In this document: one piece after another, positions 1 through 8,100 of the stretch
Numbering within the stretch: the first letter of the stretch is position 1
How the letters are laid out: each line of letters opens with the position of its first letter
Assembly: GCA_934486735.1 (NCBI GenBank)
Contig: CAKSQL010000002.1
Location: 62,001 to 126,000 of the forward strand
Direction: 5' to 3'
DNA: 64,000 bases
DNA from: an uncultured Clostridia bacterium
Lineage (GTDB): Bacteria; Bacillota; Clostridia; UBA1381
The notes under the pieces: generated by a model
Told to the model about the DNA's origin: nothing
The model's input: only the letters and a program-made list of their open reading frames with translations
Database searches by the model: none
Translations under genes and position numbers: made by a program

Positions 1-177
1 AATCAAAAAAAATTTAGAGTTAGAAACAGCCAATTTTAAAGGTGAAAATGGGGATATTTCCGCGTGATAAACAATATCACTTTCGGAAAAATCCTCATTA
101 ATTTTCGCTTGATTTGGCTTGAAAAATGGGGATAAAGCGAGAAAATTGTGCCTGAATTCCCCATATTTCCCTCCAAG

Positions 178-375
178 TTAGTTATCGCTAATCAACATCC
201 TTGCTTTCGGCTCAAACAACGAACATCTCCACCCCAGTGTACCACTCTTTTCATATCTAATACAAGTTTGTTTCTCGTTAAATTTGCAATTTAACGCTCT
301 GCAAATGGGGTTTAATTTAGTTTTTCTCTGTTTCAACCGCTGTTTCCTCCGTAATGCTCTTGCCCTCATCTTCAA
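178..375 (-). CDS. small cysteine-rich phage protein (uncertain)
   Basis: A possible 65-residue protein that begins inside the 3' end of the portal gene in another frame. Its N-terminal third is very basic and probably just the portal sequence read out of frame. The rest, after the portal stop, has four cysteines (PICRALNCKF, QTCIRY, GWRCSLF), a pattern that could bind a metal and resembles very small Cys-rich proteins such as DUF1540. I cannot assign a function. It may start further downstream at a weak start, or may not be a gene. The stretch 1-177 to its left shows no convincing gene; it holds two copies of an AAAATGGGGATA motif discussed in the findings. Confidence 0.3.
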   Translation of the reverse strand: MKMRARALRRKQRLKQRKTKLNPICRALNCKFNEKQTCIRYEKSGTLGWRCSLFEPKARMLISDN

Positions 376-1660
376 GTCGTTGTAACTCTTGCGCCGAATC
401 GGTTGTATATGGGGACAGCTCCATAATTGTACGCTTGCTTAACGCGCCCATCTCATACTGCATTTTCATATTCTCCATATTCTGCTTTGTGTCAATCGGC
501 TTGCTGATATTAAACGACACGTTTAAGCTATTGAAATCATCATCAGATATGGGGTTGTTTATCAAGTTCATAAGCTTGCGCATACGCTCCCATCTCTCGC
601 GAAATCCGGCAACAAGTGAGTTCATGTTTTGTTTACCTCTGTTTTCCGTCAGCTGATATACCATGCTCATAGAGTTTTCAGAAACGTTAGCTATATTATT
701 TTGTCCTAAAATAGACGAGGGGATTCCGGCAACAAGATTAAACTGTTGATACAACTGGTCAAGTTCATATTTGATACACCTATAGTCCATTTCAGCGTTA
801 GTGTATGTGAAAGAGTTTCCCTCTTCAAGATTTAACACAGCACCGGAAACGTTTGAATCAATCATATCTTGCTCCGTTACTTTTGCGCCAGTGATTACTC
901 CAATTGGATTTAATGATAGGTTGGTAATAGCATCGTCAAGTTTACTTAACAAGCTTTCAATTTTGTCTTGAATGGGGATTAAGTCTAACATCATGCTATC
1001 GCCAAACTGGTCATACTCTGCCTTGTCCATAGTAGTATAATGTATAGGCAATCCCGTATAGTTTGTTTTACTGGTTACTAACTGATTGTTAAAATAAGTG
1101 TCAACGTGAGTAGGGAAGTAAATGGTCATATGCTCATCGCCGCCCTGTTTGTTCTTCCAGTATTCTACAAAGTACGAATATTTCATATTCTCATCGTAAA
1201 TGGGGTAAGAATCCTGATTACGAAAAACTTTCGATTTGATATTCTGGTTTTCATCCAGATACACATACTCAAAAGCGTTTCCGTATGTCATAAGGTCATT
1301 CAGAATTTGCCAATCCACCTTTGAATAAATACCGTTTCTGTAATACTTATTTAGGAGTTCAACAGCTTTGGGAGTTCCTGTGATTGTTACGGGATTTCCG
1401 ACAAGATAAGCGGTATGAAAATTGATTACCGATTTAATACCTTGCAGCACAATCGCCGCCGGAGTAAATACCTTGCCTTTGAAATTGTACGTATTCATAA
1501 GCCTCTGCTTTACGCTGTGTTCTCTCAATAGGTGCTTGTGAATTGTATTCACTTGCCCTTGCCGATACGTGTGTTCACTTGAACCGATTTGATTTTTGAA
1601 GTAACTTAATCCCGGTTCTGTGTTTTGGTCTTTGAATTGTTTTTTATTAAAATTAAACAT
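317..1660 (-). CDS. phage portal protein, SPP1 Gp6-like
   Basis: A 447-residue portal protein, the ring subunit at the unique capsid vertex through which DNA is packaged and ejected. It resembles the SPP1 Gp6 portal family: an N-terminal segment leading into a hydrophobic region (AYLVGNPVTITG), the conserved stretch around LNDLMTYGNAFEYVYLDENQ, a long central stem/clip region and an acidic helical C-terminus ending in TEETAVETEKN. The length fits the family. It lies 48 bases downstream of the large terminase on the same strand, in the order terS-terL-portal normal for tailed phages. It supports an intact morphogenesis module continuing out of the window to the left. Confidence 0.88.
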   Translation of the reverse strand: MFNFNKKQFKDQNTEPGLSYFKNQIGSSEHTYRQGQVNTIHKHLLREHSVKQRLMNTYNFKGKVFTPAAIVLQGIKSVINFHTAYLVGNPVTITGTPKAVELLNKYYRNGIYSKVDWQILNDLMTYGNAFEYVYLDENQNIKSKVFRNQDSYPIYDENMKYSYFVEYWKNKQGGDEHMTIYFPTHVDTYFNNQLVTSKTNYTGLPIHYTTMDKAEYDQFGDSMMLDLIPIQDKIESLLSKLDDAITNLSLNPIGVITGAKVTEQDMIDSNVSGAVLNLEEGNSFTYTNAEMDYRCIKYELDQLYQQFNLVAGIPSSILGQNNIANVSENSMSMVYQLTENRGKQNMNSLVAGFRERWERMRKLMNLINNPISDDDFNSLNVSFNISKPIDTKQNMENMKMQYEMGALSKRTIMELSPYTTDSAQELQRLEDEGKSITEETAVETEKN

Positions 1661-1708
1661 TGTTTATTTCCTTTCATAAATAAATAAAATGGGGATAAAA
1701 AAACAGCA

Positions 1709-3265
1709 TTATTTGCCGATTGCGAAATAATACTGCCCGGATTTTAAACCCTGCAATGCCATAGCAAAAGCCATAACGGTGTCATCGTGTCCGCTTGCCG
1801 CTTGCATTTTGCCATCTACAAATTGGAATAATTTCATTTCTTGCAATAAATCTTTCGAGTTTACCAAGCATTGCCCTGTTTCAAATAATTCCTGCATGTC
1901 CGAAATCATCATTGGCTTGCTTTTAGTGTCCGTGTTCCAGCCGATTTGTCTGCGCGCTTTTCCGCTTTTGTTGTCGTATGCCTTGTACTTGTACATGTTT
2001 ACATAGTGATAATCGTGTTTTATACGGTCGATGACTGTATGCCCAGCGGACGCTTTTTCGATAACAAGCAATCCTTTATTATATAAAATAGCAATTTTAT
2101 AAACAAGTTCTGTAAATTCGTATGGTTTAACTTTGTTGCTTCTCCATTCCGCACACTGGAATCCGTCACTGTCAACCACTGATATAACCGAATAGTCGTT
2201 ACTGCCGCCGAGTCCTTCGCCGACATCCACGCCGATGTAATATCTCATATTTTTGGTTGGTAATCTCCATATGGTTAAATACTTGCTATATTTTTTGATT
2301 ATGGGGTCAATTCCGCTTGTGGGCAGTTTCTTTGTTTCCGTCAAATATAAATTGTTTAGCCTTTGCTGGATAATTGCCGAACTGAAAATATTAGAGCCTG
2401 TCGAAATAAAAGCCTCAATGGGGTTAGAAGGAAATTCTTGACAGAATGTTTCTTCACTGCCGTTAGATATTTTCAATCTGCGCCACATGAGTTGTTCAAG
2501 GCTTGCACCATCATTTTTGAGTGCAATTTCGTTTTCGTCAAGTTCTTCATATGTCAGATATGCACCGTGTATATTTTTGTAGCGTTCCGAGTATTCCCGA
2601 TATTCATCGGCAAACATCAACTTGTCCTGCACCCACGAAAAGAAGAACGGTTTCCACATTGGTGATTCACCGGACGTTGCTTTGTTCCAGAGTTCCGAAA
2701 AACGATTTAACCCATTTGCGGTGGATTCAAGTATCATACACCCATCGGGAACGAGAGCTTGTTCAATAGCGGTTAGCTGTTTATCTAAATATTCATTCAT
2801 AAAACCTACTTCTGACAAATGCACAAAATTCAGAGTTGCACCACGGGCATTGTCTTTACTTCCACAAGTGCAAACAATAATTCTGCTATGGTTTACGAAT
2901 TTAAGTTCTTTTCTGTTGTTGGCTATGGTTTCAAGCCGTACACAGTTTGGTAAATCTCCATACATTTGTTTTAATTTCTCAAAAATGTTGTTTACAGAAT
3001 CAAGTGAGTACGCCATAATCATACAAGTGGAGTATGGTTTCGTAATCGCCAAGTATAGGGAATAAGCCAAGGCAACAGAGGTAATTCCAAGCTGCCTTGA
3101 TTTCAGACAAATATTGAATTTTGCCTTGTTTTTCATAATATATTTTTGCTGCGGATTAAACTTAAAGGGAACTAATCTTCCTTTTTTGTCTACAATATTG
3201 ACAAACGTTTCAATCCAAAGAATGGGGTCAGCCATTATTATTTTTAATTTTTCTTGATTTGTCAT
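1709..3265 (-). CDS. terL: phage terminase large subunit
   Basis: A 518-residue packaging motor, ATPase plus nuclease. The ATPase half has a Walker A-like LKSRQLGITSVAL near residue 57, a Walker B/acid region around NFVHLSEVGFM and the coupling-type motif MILESTANG. The nuclease half shows the RNase H-like acidic motif YIGVDVGEGLGG followed by a late acid in SGHDDTVMAFAMAL. The length is normal and there are no internal stops. It translocates phage DNA into the prohead through the portal encoded just downstream and cuts concatemers together with the small subunit encoded upstream. Confidence 0.93.
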   Translation of the reverse strand: MTNQEKLKIIMADPILWIETFVNIVDKKGRLVPFKFNPQQKYIMKNKAKFNICLKSRQLGITSVALAYSLYLAITKPYSTCMIMAYSLDSVNNIFEKLKQMYGDLPNCVRLETIANNRKELKFVNHSRIIVCTCGSKDNARGATLNFVHLSEVGFMNEYLDKQLTAIEQALVPDGCMILESTANGLNRFSELWNKATSGESPMWKPFFFSWVQDKLMFADEYREYSERYKNIHGAYLTYEELDENEIALKNDGASLEQLMWRRLKISNGSEETFCQEFPSNPIEAFISTGSNIFSSAIIQQRLNNLYLTETKKLPTSGIDPIIKKYSKYLTIWRLPTKNMRYYIGVDVGEGLGGSNDYSVISVVDSDGFQCAEWRSNKVKPYEFTELVYKIAILYNKGLLVIEKASAGHTVIDRIKHDYHYVNMYKYKAYDNKSGKARRQIGWNTDTKSKPMMISDMQELFETGQCLVNSKDLLQEMKLFQFVDGKMQAASGHDDTVMAFAMALQGLKSGQYYFAIGK

Positions 3266-3277
3266 ATATCCACCGCC

Positions 3278-3715
3278 TTAAAGTTTCATATCCGATTCGG
3301 CATCATCACTGCCGCCAATATTTACACCCTGTAATATTGCTTTTAACTCGTTTGTTTCCGTGTCGGCGAAAAATGTTTTCTTAAAATCCATGTAAGCTTT
3401 TAACGCTTGAACATCTCCGTTTATGGCGAGAGAGTAATATTTGTTCAGCAAATCAATATCTCGCTTATTGTCTAATCGTTTTAAGAGATATTTGACTCCG
3501 TTTTGAACATCTTCTTTGTACAAAGCACGCTCAAAACTCTGCTCGTTTCGGTTTTTAAAATTTTTGTACGTTTTTTTCAAATCTTCAAACGTTTTGATGT
3601 TTTCACCGCCCGGGAGTAATTGGGGCGCATACTTCCAAATGATGTAATATGTTTCGGAATCTGAATGTGTAATCGCTTTTAATGCTTGTATAAGTGCTTT
3701 TTCTTTTATTGTCAT
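3278..3715 (-). CDS. terS: phage terminase small subunit (probable)
   Basis: A 145-residue protein ending 12 bases before terL. Position and size identify it as the likely DNA-recognition subunit of terminase; sequence evidence alone is modest. The N-terminal half (KEKALIQALKAITHSDSE onward) is helical and could form a helix-turn-helix-like DNA-binding domain. The middle (YKNFKNRNEQSFERALYKED) is charged and helical, as in oligomerisation segments, and the C-terminus is acidic. The ribosome site is GAAAGGAA just upstream. A terminator pointing the same way lies upstream at 3751-3783, so the packaging genes are probably transcribed separately from hicAB. Confidence 0.7.
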   Translation of the reverse strand: MTIKEKALIQALKAITHSDSETYYIIWKYAPQLLPGGENIKTFEDLKKTYKNFKNRNEQSFERALYKEDVQNGVKYLLKRLDNKRDIDLLNKYYSLAINGDVQALKAYMDFKKTFFADTETNELKAILQGVNIGGSDDAESDMKL

Positions 3716-3750
3716 TATATATTCCTTTCATTTTTTTAAAATTTTTGCAT

Positions 3751-3783
3751 ATAAAAAACCGCGTAGCAAATTGCTATGCGGTT
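3751..3783 (-). terminator. rho-independent terminator after hicB
   Basis: On the minus strand an 11-12 base stem (AACCGCATAGCA with TGCTACGCGGTT, one mismatch) with a 3-base loop is followed by a T-run. It lies 20 bases beyond the hicB stop and separates hicAB from the terminase genes. Confidence 0.75.
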
Positions 3784-3803
3784 TGAAATTTATTATTAAA
3801 AAA

Positions 3804-4220
3804 TCATCTGTGCTGAATATTTAACCTCTCGATTAAGGCTTCTTGCAGAAAACGTGATACATTGATTCCTGCTGCATTGGCTTCATAATTCAACCAGCTG
3901 GGTAATGATACGTTTCTTCTAACGGGTTTTGTATCAATTTTTCTCCTGTAGTCGGCAGTATCGGTATCTACCATAGACACAAAACTGTTTCCGTCATTTG
4001 CAAATGCCCCTTTTGATACATCAATACTTTCAATAGCAGACGGAACAGGCACAATCTGTTTTGCATCTTCTAACGACACTATCGTTATTGAAATTGCATC
4101 TCGTGCCATTTCGATAGCGTTTTCTAAACCTGTTCCCTCGGTTAATATTTCCAAATCGGGAACTTCTATTAAATAACAATCATCTGTTTTCGTGAAAATA
4201 GTCGGATAAGCTGTTCTCAT
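3804..4220 (-). CDS. hicB: HicB-family antitoxin
   Basis: A 138-residue antitoxin. The N-terminal domain (YPTIFTKTDDCYLIEVPDLE, then EGTGLENAIEMARDAI) is the degenerate RNase H-like HicB fold that covers the toxin. The C-terminal 40 residues (RRNVSLPSWLNYEANAAGIN, then SRFLQEALIERL) form a ribbon-helix-helix DNA-binding domain, so this is the type that represses its own promoter. Its ATG overlaps the hicA stop in an ATGA, giving toxin-then-antitoxin order as usual for hicAB. It probably helps keep the prophage in the chromosome, an inference from position at the prophage edge. Confidence 0.88.
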   Translation of the reverse strand: MRTAYPTIFTKTDDCYLIEVPDLEILTEGTGLENAIEMARDAISITIVSLEDAKQIVPVPSAIESIDVSKGAFANDGNSFVSMVDTDTADYRRKIDTKPVRRNVSLPSWLNYEANAAGINVSRFLQEALIERLNIQHR

Positions 4221-4393
4221 AATTCAATCCTCCATTTCTTTAAAATTGCTTTTGCAAGTTTTTCATTTATTTCTTTATGGCGTGGTATTTTTTCTATCTC
4301 ATTACCTCGGCGGTAAATGTCATGATTTCCACCATGACGTTCAAAAGAAAAACCGATAGATATGAGTTTGTTTATTAAATCCCTTTGTTTCAT
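4217..4393 (-). CDS. hicA: HicA-family mRNA interferase toxin
   Basis: A 58-residue protein reading MKQRDLINKLISIGFSF to ILKKWRIEL. It has the HicA double-stranded-RNA-binding-like fold signature: the catalytic-type histidine motif FERHGGNHDIYRR and a C-terminal helix beginning after PRHKEINEKLAKAI. HicA toxins cleave mRNA during translation and are held in check by HicB. The length matches the family. The stop codon overlaps the hicB start by four bases, indicating coupled translation. The ribosome site is GAGGTGG about 7 bases before the ATG, and a strong promoter lies at 4414-4442. Confidence 0.88.
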   Translation of the reverse strand: MKQRDLINKLISIGFSFERHGGNHDIYRRGNEIEKIPRHKEINEKLAKAILKKWRIEL

Positions 4394-4413
4394 TGTACCA
4401 CCTCTACACTCAT

Positions 4414-4442
4414 ATTATACACAAAAAATACACAAAAGTCAA
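4414..4442 (-). promoter_or_regulatory. hicAB promoter with repeated TTTGTGTA
   Basis: On the minus strand TTGACT is followed 17 bases later by TATAAT, about 20 bases before hicA. The spacer holds two direct copies of TTTTGTGTA, which fit as an operator for the ribbon-helix-helix domain of HicB (inference). Confidence 0.8.
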
Positions 4443-4531
4443 TTATTTTTAAAAAATTTTATATCAAAACACAATTTTTTAATTATGCTCTCATATAAAA
4501 ATCTTTAGAAAAATAGCGGTATCACACGCAC

Positions 4532-4588
4532 TTTTTTGACTGATTTTTTGACTAACATTTTGACTGACTTGACTAACATTTTGACTGA
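4532..4588 (+). repeat. tandem TTGACT repeats, possible integrase arm sites
   Basis: Two perfect copies of TTGACTAACATTTTGACTGA lie at 4548-4567 and 4569-4588 (21-base period), preceded by a partial copy, so TTGACT occurs five times in about 50 bases. They sit roughly 110 bases inside the tRNA fragment taken as attR. Short direct repeats in this position are typical arm-type binding sites of tyrosine recombinases. This is inference from position; the integrase gene is outside the window. Confidence 0.5.
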
Positions 4589-4696
4589 TTTTTCGCCGTT
4601 TATTACTGTGCATTGCCGTATGCTTGAAAGTGGCTTAAATACTGGTTTTTCAGCTGTTTTTGCTCCTAATTTGAGTGGTTGCAAAAAAGCCTATTT

Positions 4697-4745
4697 TCGC
4701 CCTCTCACGGCGGCGACAAGGGTTCGATTCCCTTACGGGTCACCA
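4697..4745 (+). other. attR: 3' half of a tRNA-Glu(CUC) gene
   Basis: The sequence can be read as a tRNA from the anticodon arm to the 3' end: anticodon stem 4697-4701/4709-4713 (one T-G pair), loop 4702-4708 with anticodon CTC, T-arm AAGGG-TTCGATT-CCCTT at 4718-4734, acceptor 3' strand ACGGGTC, discriminator A and CCA. No D-arm or acceptor 5' strand (expected GACCCGT) precedes it. The prophage lies to its left, so this is the copy of the attachment core left at the far end after integration into a tRNA-Glu gene on the plus strand. The whole tRNA should be at the other prophage end. Confidence 0.75.
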
Positions 4746-4755
4746 TTTCAGCAAT

Positions 4756-4796
4756 CCGCATAAATGCTTAAAAGTATAGTGTTTATGCGGTTTTTT
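4756..4796 (+). terminator. terminator of the original tRNA-Glu gene
   Basis: A perfect 9-base stem, CCGCATAAA with TTTATGCGG, is followed by TTTTTT. It stands 10 bases after the CCA of the tRNA fragment and marks the start of host sequence right of the prophage. Confidence 0.8.
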
Positions 4797-4919
4797 CGTG
4801 TTTTTAGACCTTGCTGTTTTACGGCGCTTTAAGGCGATTTACGACACAAATTGTTGTCAAACTGTTGTCAAAAAAAATGGTGCATGTGATACAATTGATA
4901 AGGGCGGATTTCTCCGCCC

Positions 4920-5086
4920 TTCAGACTGTAGACAAAATCGGTTGCAACTTTGGATTTGCAACCGATTTTTGTATTACTTGAGCCAATATTTGAATAAAGC
5001 CACGAATAAATGGCTCCAAAAGCCCCTTTTATTTATATTATATCATAAATTGAGCTGCTTGTGCAGTATTTTGTCTACAGTCTGAA
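4920..5086. mobile_element. 167-base inverted-repeat element (MITE-like)
   Basis: Perfect 19-base terminal inverted repeats, TTCAGACTGTAGACAAAAT at 4920-4938 and its complement at 5068-5086, bound a 167-base non-coding unit. Inside, AATCGGTTGCAA (4936-4947) pairs with TTGCAACCGATT (4956-4967) and is followed by TTTTT, so it can also act as a terminator. A further hairpin (GGGCGGA/TCCGCCC, 4902-4919) abuts the left end. No clear target duplication is visible. It lies between the prophage junction and the 3' end of the large secreted protein gene. The rest of 4797-5147 shows only a TTGTTGTCAAAC/TGTTGTCAAAA direct repeat near 4850-4875. Confidence 0.65.
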
Positions 5087-5147
5087 ATGCTTTTTTGTTG
5101 TGTTGAGTGTTTTTTTTTGAGCGGTCTGTGCATTTTTTGCCGCTTTA

Positions 5148-8100
5148 TTATTGAAAATTAACATCGCATGGGTACATATTCTTCAGGCTGTCCCATACAA
5201 ATACTTTAACAGTGCCTGTCGGCTCAAAGTCCAGCTGCCAGAAGCTTTTCTCAATCCTATATTCGTTGTCGGCGTTGAGATTTACAATTTTTGTGCTTAT
5301 AAGCGTATTATCCTTATAATCCGCAAGCATAAGCACACAAGCTCCGTCATGGCTTTCCGCCGTAATGCCGGAATCGTCAACTATGACATCGACCTTTTTG
5401 GCGAACGGCGACTGCGGCGCCTTCATAAACGGCGTCATGGTGTCAAAGCCGTCCCAGACAAATGTCTTTACCTTTGTGGCGTTTTCCGCATTGAGTCCGA
5501 GCTTTTGGGGCGATATTCCCATAACGCCCTCGTCGGCACTGAGTGTGACTGTCTTGACATCCTTAAGCGTTTTTCCGCTGTAGCTTGCCATGGTGACAGT
5601 GCAGTCGTTTCCGTGAGCATAGAGAGTAAAGCCGCTGTCGGTGCTCAAATACGAAGGTGTTCCCTTGCCGAATGTGAACGCCGCGAAATCCGTATATATC
5701 GAATAACCGTTGCAATTCACATAACATGTGTAAATCCTGTTTTCGCCGCCGCTGAGATCGGAGGGAAGCTTCAGCGAGGAAGTGTTTACGTTTTCCGCTT
5801 TGCTCCAACCGTTAAGCGGAGAATAGCTGTCATCGGAAGCTGAATATTCAAGCTCATCGGTTACATACCATTGGTAAGTAATCTGATCCTCATACTCCGG
5901 CAGAATTTCGACATCAAGCGATATATTCTCGTTTTCGGGAGCGGTCTCGTAATACTTGCTTTGGGGTGCGCGTGTGATTTTAAACGGTATGTCGGCAATC
6001 TCCACATTGTAGACTGAGGAGAAAATTTCATACATTCTATCGAATGTACCGTCATACAATTTCTTAAATGCCTTATTTTTGCCGAGCAAATCGCCGCACC
6101 CATCAAGCACAGCGGAAATATTCTCGAACTTTCCTCCGTTTAAGACAACTCCGCCGCTGCTGCCGACGATACCGGCGAAGGTCCCGCTTTCTATTGTCAC
6201 CGTGCCGCCGTTGCTATAATCTTGTGCAATATTGATATTGACCGTTCCGTTTTCGCCCTTTATGAGCAGTGTACCGGTAACGAGAATTGTCGAATCGGCA
6301 TTGTCGGCGGTAACGGTTTTGCCGTTCAAATCAAGAACGGTGTTCTTTCCTGAGAATATAAGCTCATGATTCGCATTCAATGCGTCGTCCGCAAGCTGAA
6401 TATTGTCTAAAAGCTTTATTTCGGTGTCAGCGTTTTCGTTTGCATATGCCGCAGCGCTCGGCAGGCTGTCGAAAAATTTTGTTTCGCCGCCGCATACAGC
6501 CGATATCGTCATAGCACTGCCGCAGCCGGTGCATATGCCGTCTGCATTCACAATCGGGTGACTGCATGTGACGGTGATTTTAGCCGTATTGCTCCTTGCA
6601 ACGGTATTGTCCTGTGCCTGGGCGATGCAATAAATATAATGCTTGCCGATAGAAAGACTGCTGAGAGGAAGTTCTTTTTCCGAACCGATTAAGCTGCCGT
6701 TTTCGAACCAGCGATATTTTGCACCATCTCCGGCATCGGCAAAGAGCGTCTCATCAGATTTAAACTCAACCGCCTTATCCTGCGGCTGAACTGAGAATAC
6801 AGTGTTGGTTTTGTTAAGTTTAAATATCGGATACATTCCTGCCCCGTCAATCATGTAATCGTCAATTGAAAATTCGGTCGTAAAGCTGAAATCGTCAGCA
6901 AGCATGTCGAACAGACGCAAAGAGCCGTCCTCGACAAATACCTTGTTGACAGAGCCGCCCAAAAGCTTTGCATTACAGCCCGAATTGACGTTGATATCAT
7001 TAACAGTACCGTCATGTATCTCGGCATAGCCGCCGTTTTTCAAAGCGATGCCGCCGATTGTTGAGCCTGACCCGTTTACAATCACCTTTCCGCCGTCTGC
7101 GGTAATGCCCAAAGCCGGAAAATATCCATACGAAACAAAGACGTTCTCAAGTGTGAGCGTACCCTGTACCAAGACAGGCTGACTTGAGCTCGATTTTAAA
7201 TTGCCGTTTTTTACTGTGACATCAGCATCGCTGCCGACATGCAAAACATCGTCGTTTGCGGCATCAATATAATATCCGTCCAAATCAAGCGTCGTTTTTC
7301 CGTTTTGCAGAACAAGTCCCTTGCCTGCTGCGGATATATTCGAGAGCAGTGTAATCGTCATATCGCCGCCGAACTCGTTTAATCTGCTCACCTTGTCAAT
7401 GCTGTCATACCAGCGAGTGCTGCCGTCTATGTACACACGCACAACAGAGCTGTCTTTTTTGGAAAGTCCTGCCTCACGTGCGGAAATTGTGATATCGCCG
7501 GTTACATATTCGCCCGGGATATGCAGCGTGTAATTTTCGTCAAGATAGCACGAGCCTGTTATGTCATTTTCTCCGACAGCTACCGCAATATCCGACATAT
7601 CGGTCGGAATGAATTGCTTTTTGCCGTTGTGATCGAGAAATTCGCAGGTGTACTCTTTGTTCAGAGCCGCATATTCATCGCTGTTAAAGGTCAAGCCGTC
7701 GCTCATGTCGGCTGAAATCTTAGCGATTTCGCCATCGGGCGAGGATACAATCCGATACTTTTTGCCTGAGGCAATATAGTATCCGAAAATTGTCAAAAGA
7801 CCTGTTTCCTCCGAATAGCTCCATTGGTTATCCGGCATTTGAACGCCGTCAGACAAAACCTTGACATTTTTCTTGGACGGATGATTTATAATCGGCGCAT
7901 TAAGCGTGCAGCGGTAGTCCTCGCCGGGATAGGCAAGTTCATCCTTGTCGCCGGCTGTGACTGTGTTCAGGTCAAATTCAACGCTGCTCTCGCCGGAAAG
8001 CGAGTAAAGCGCAAGGTTTCTGAGAGATACGTTTGTGCCGCTGCTGTTGCAGATGTCAAGCCTGTAGTCACTGTATTGCGCAAAGCTGCCGATATCGTTG

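Noticed and set aside
4536..4763. Open frame of 75 codons over the tandem TTGACT repeats and tRNA fragment
   Set aside because: It is a translation of direct repeats (MTDFLTNILTDLTN...) with no ribosome site and runs through the tRNA fragment.
4850..4880. TTGTTGTCAAAC/TGTTGTCAAAA direct repeat as a second attachment or arm site
   Set aside because: Only two short copies, on the host side of the tRNA fragment, and no second core sequence was seen.
5151..5843. 230-codon plus-strand frame opposite the large secreted protein
   Set aside because: Antisense shadow; composition and lack of a ribosome site or recognisable domain, against a continuous 1621-codon gene on the other strand.
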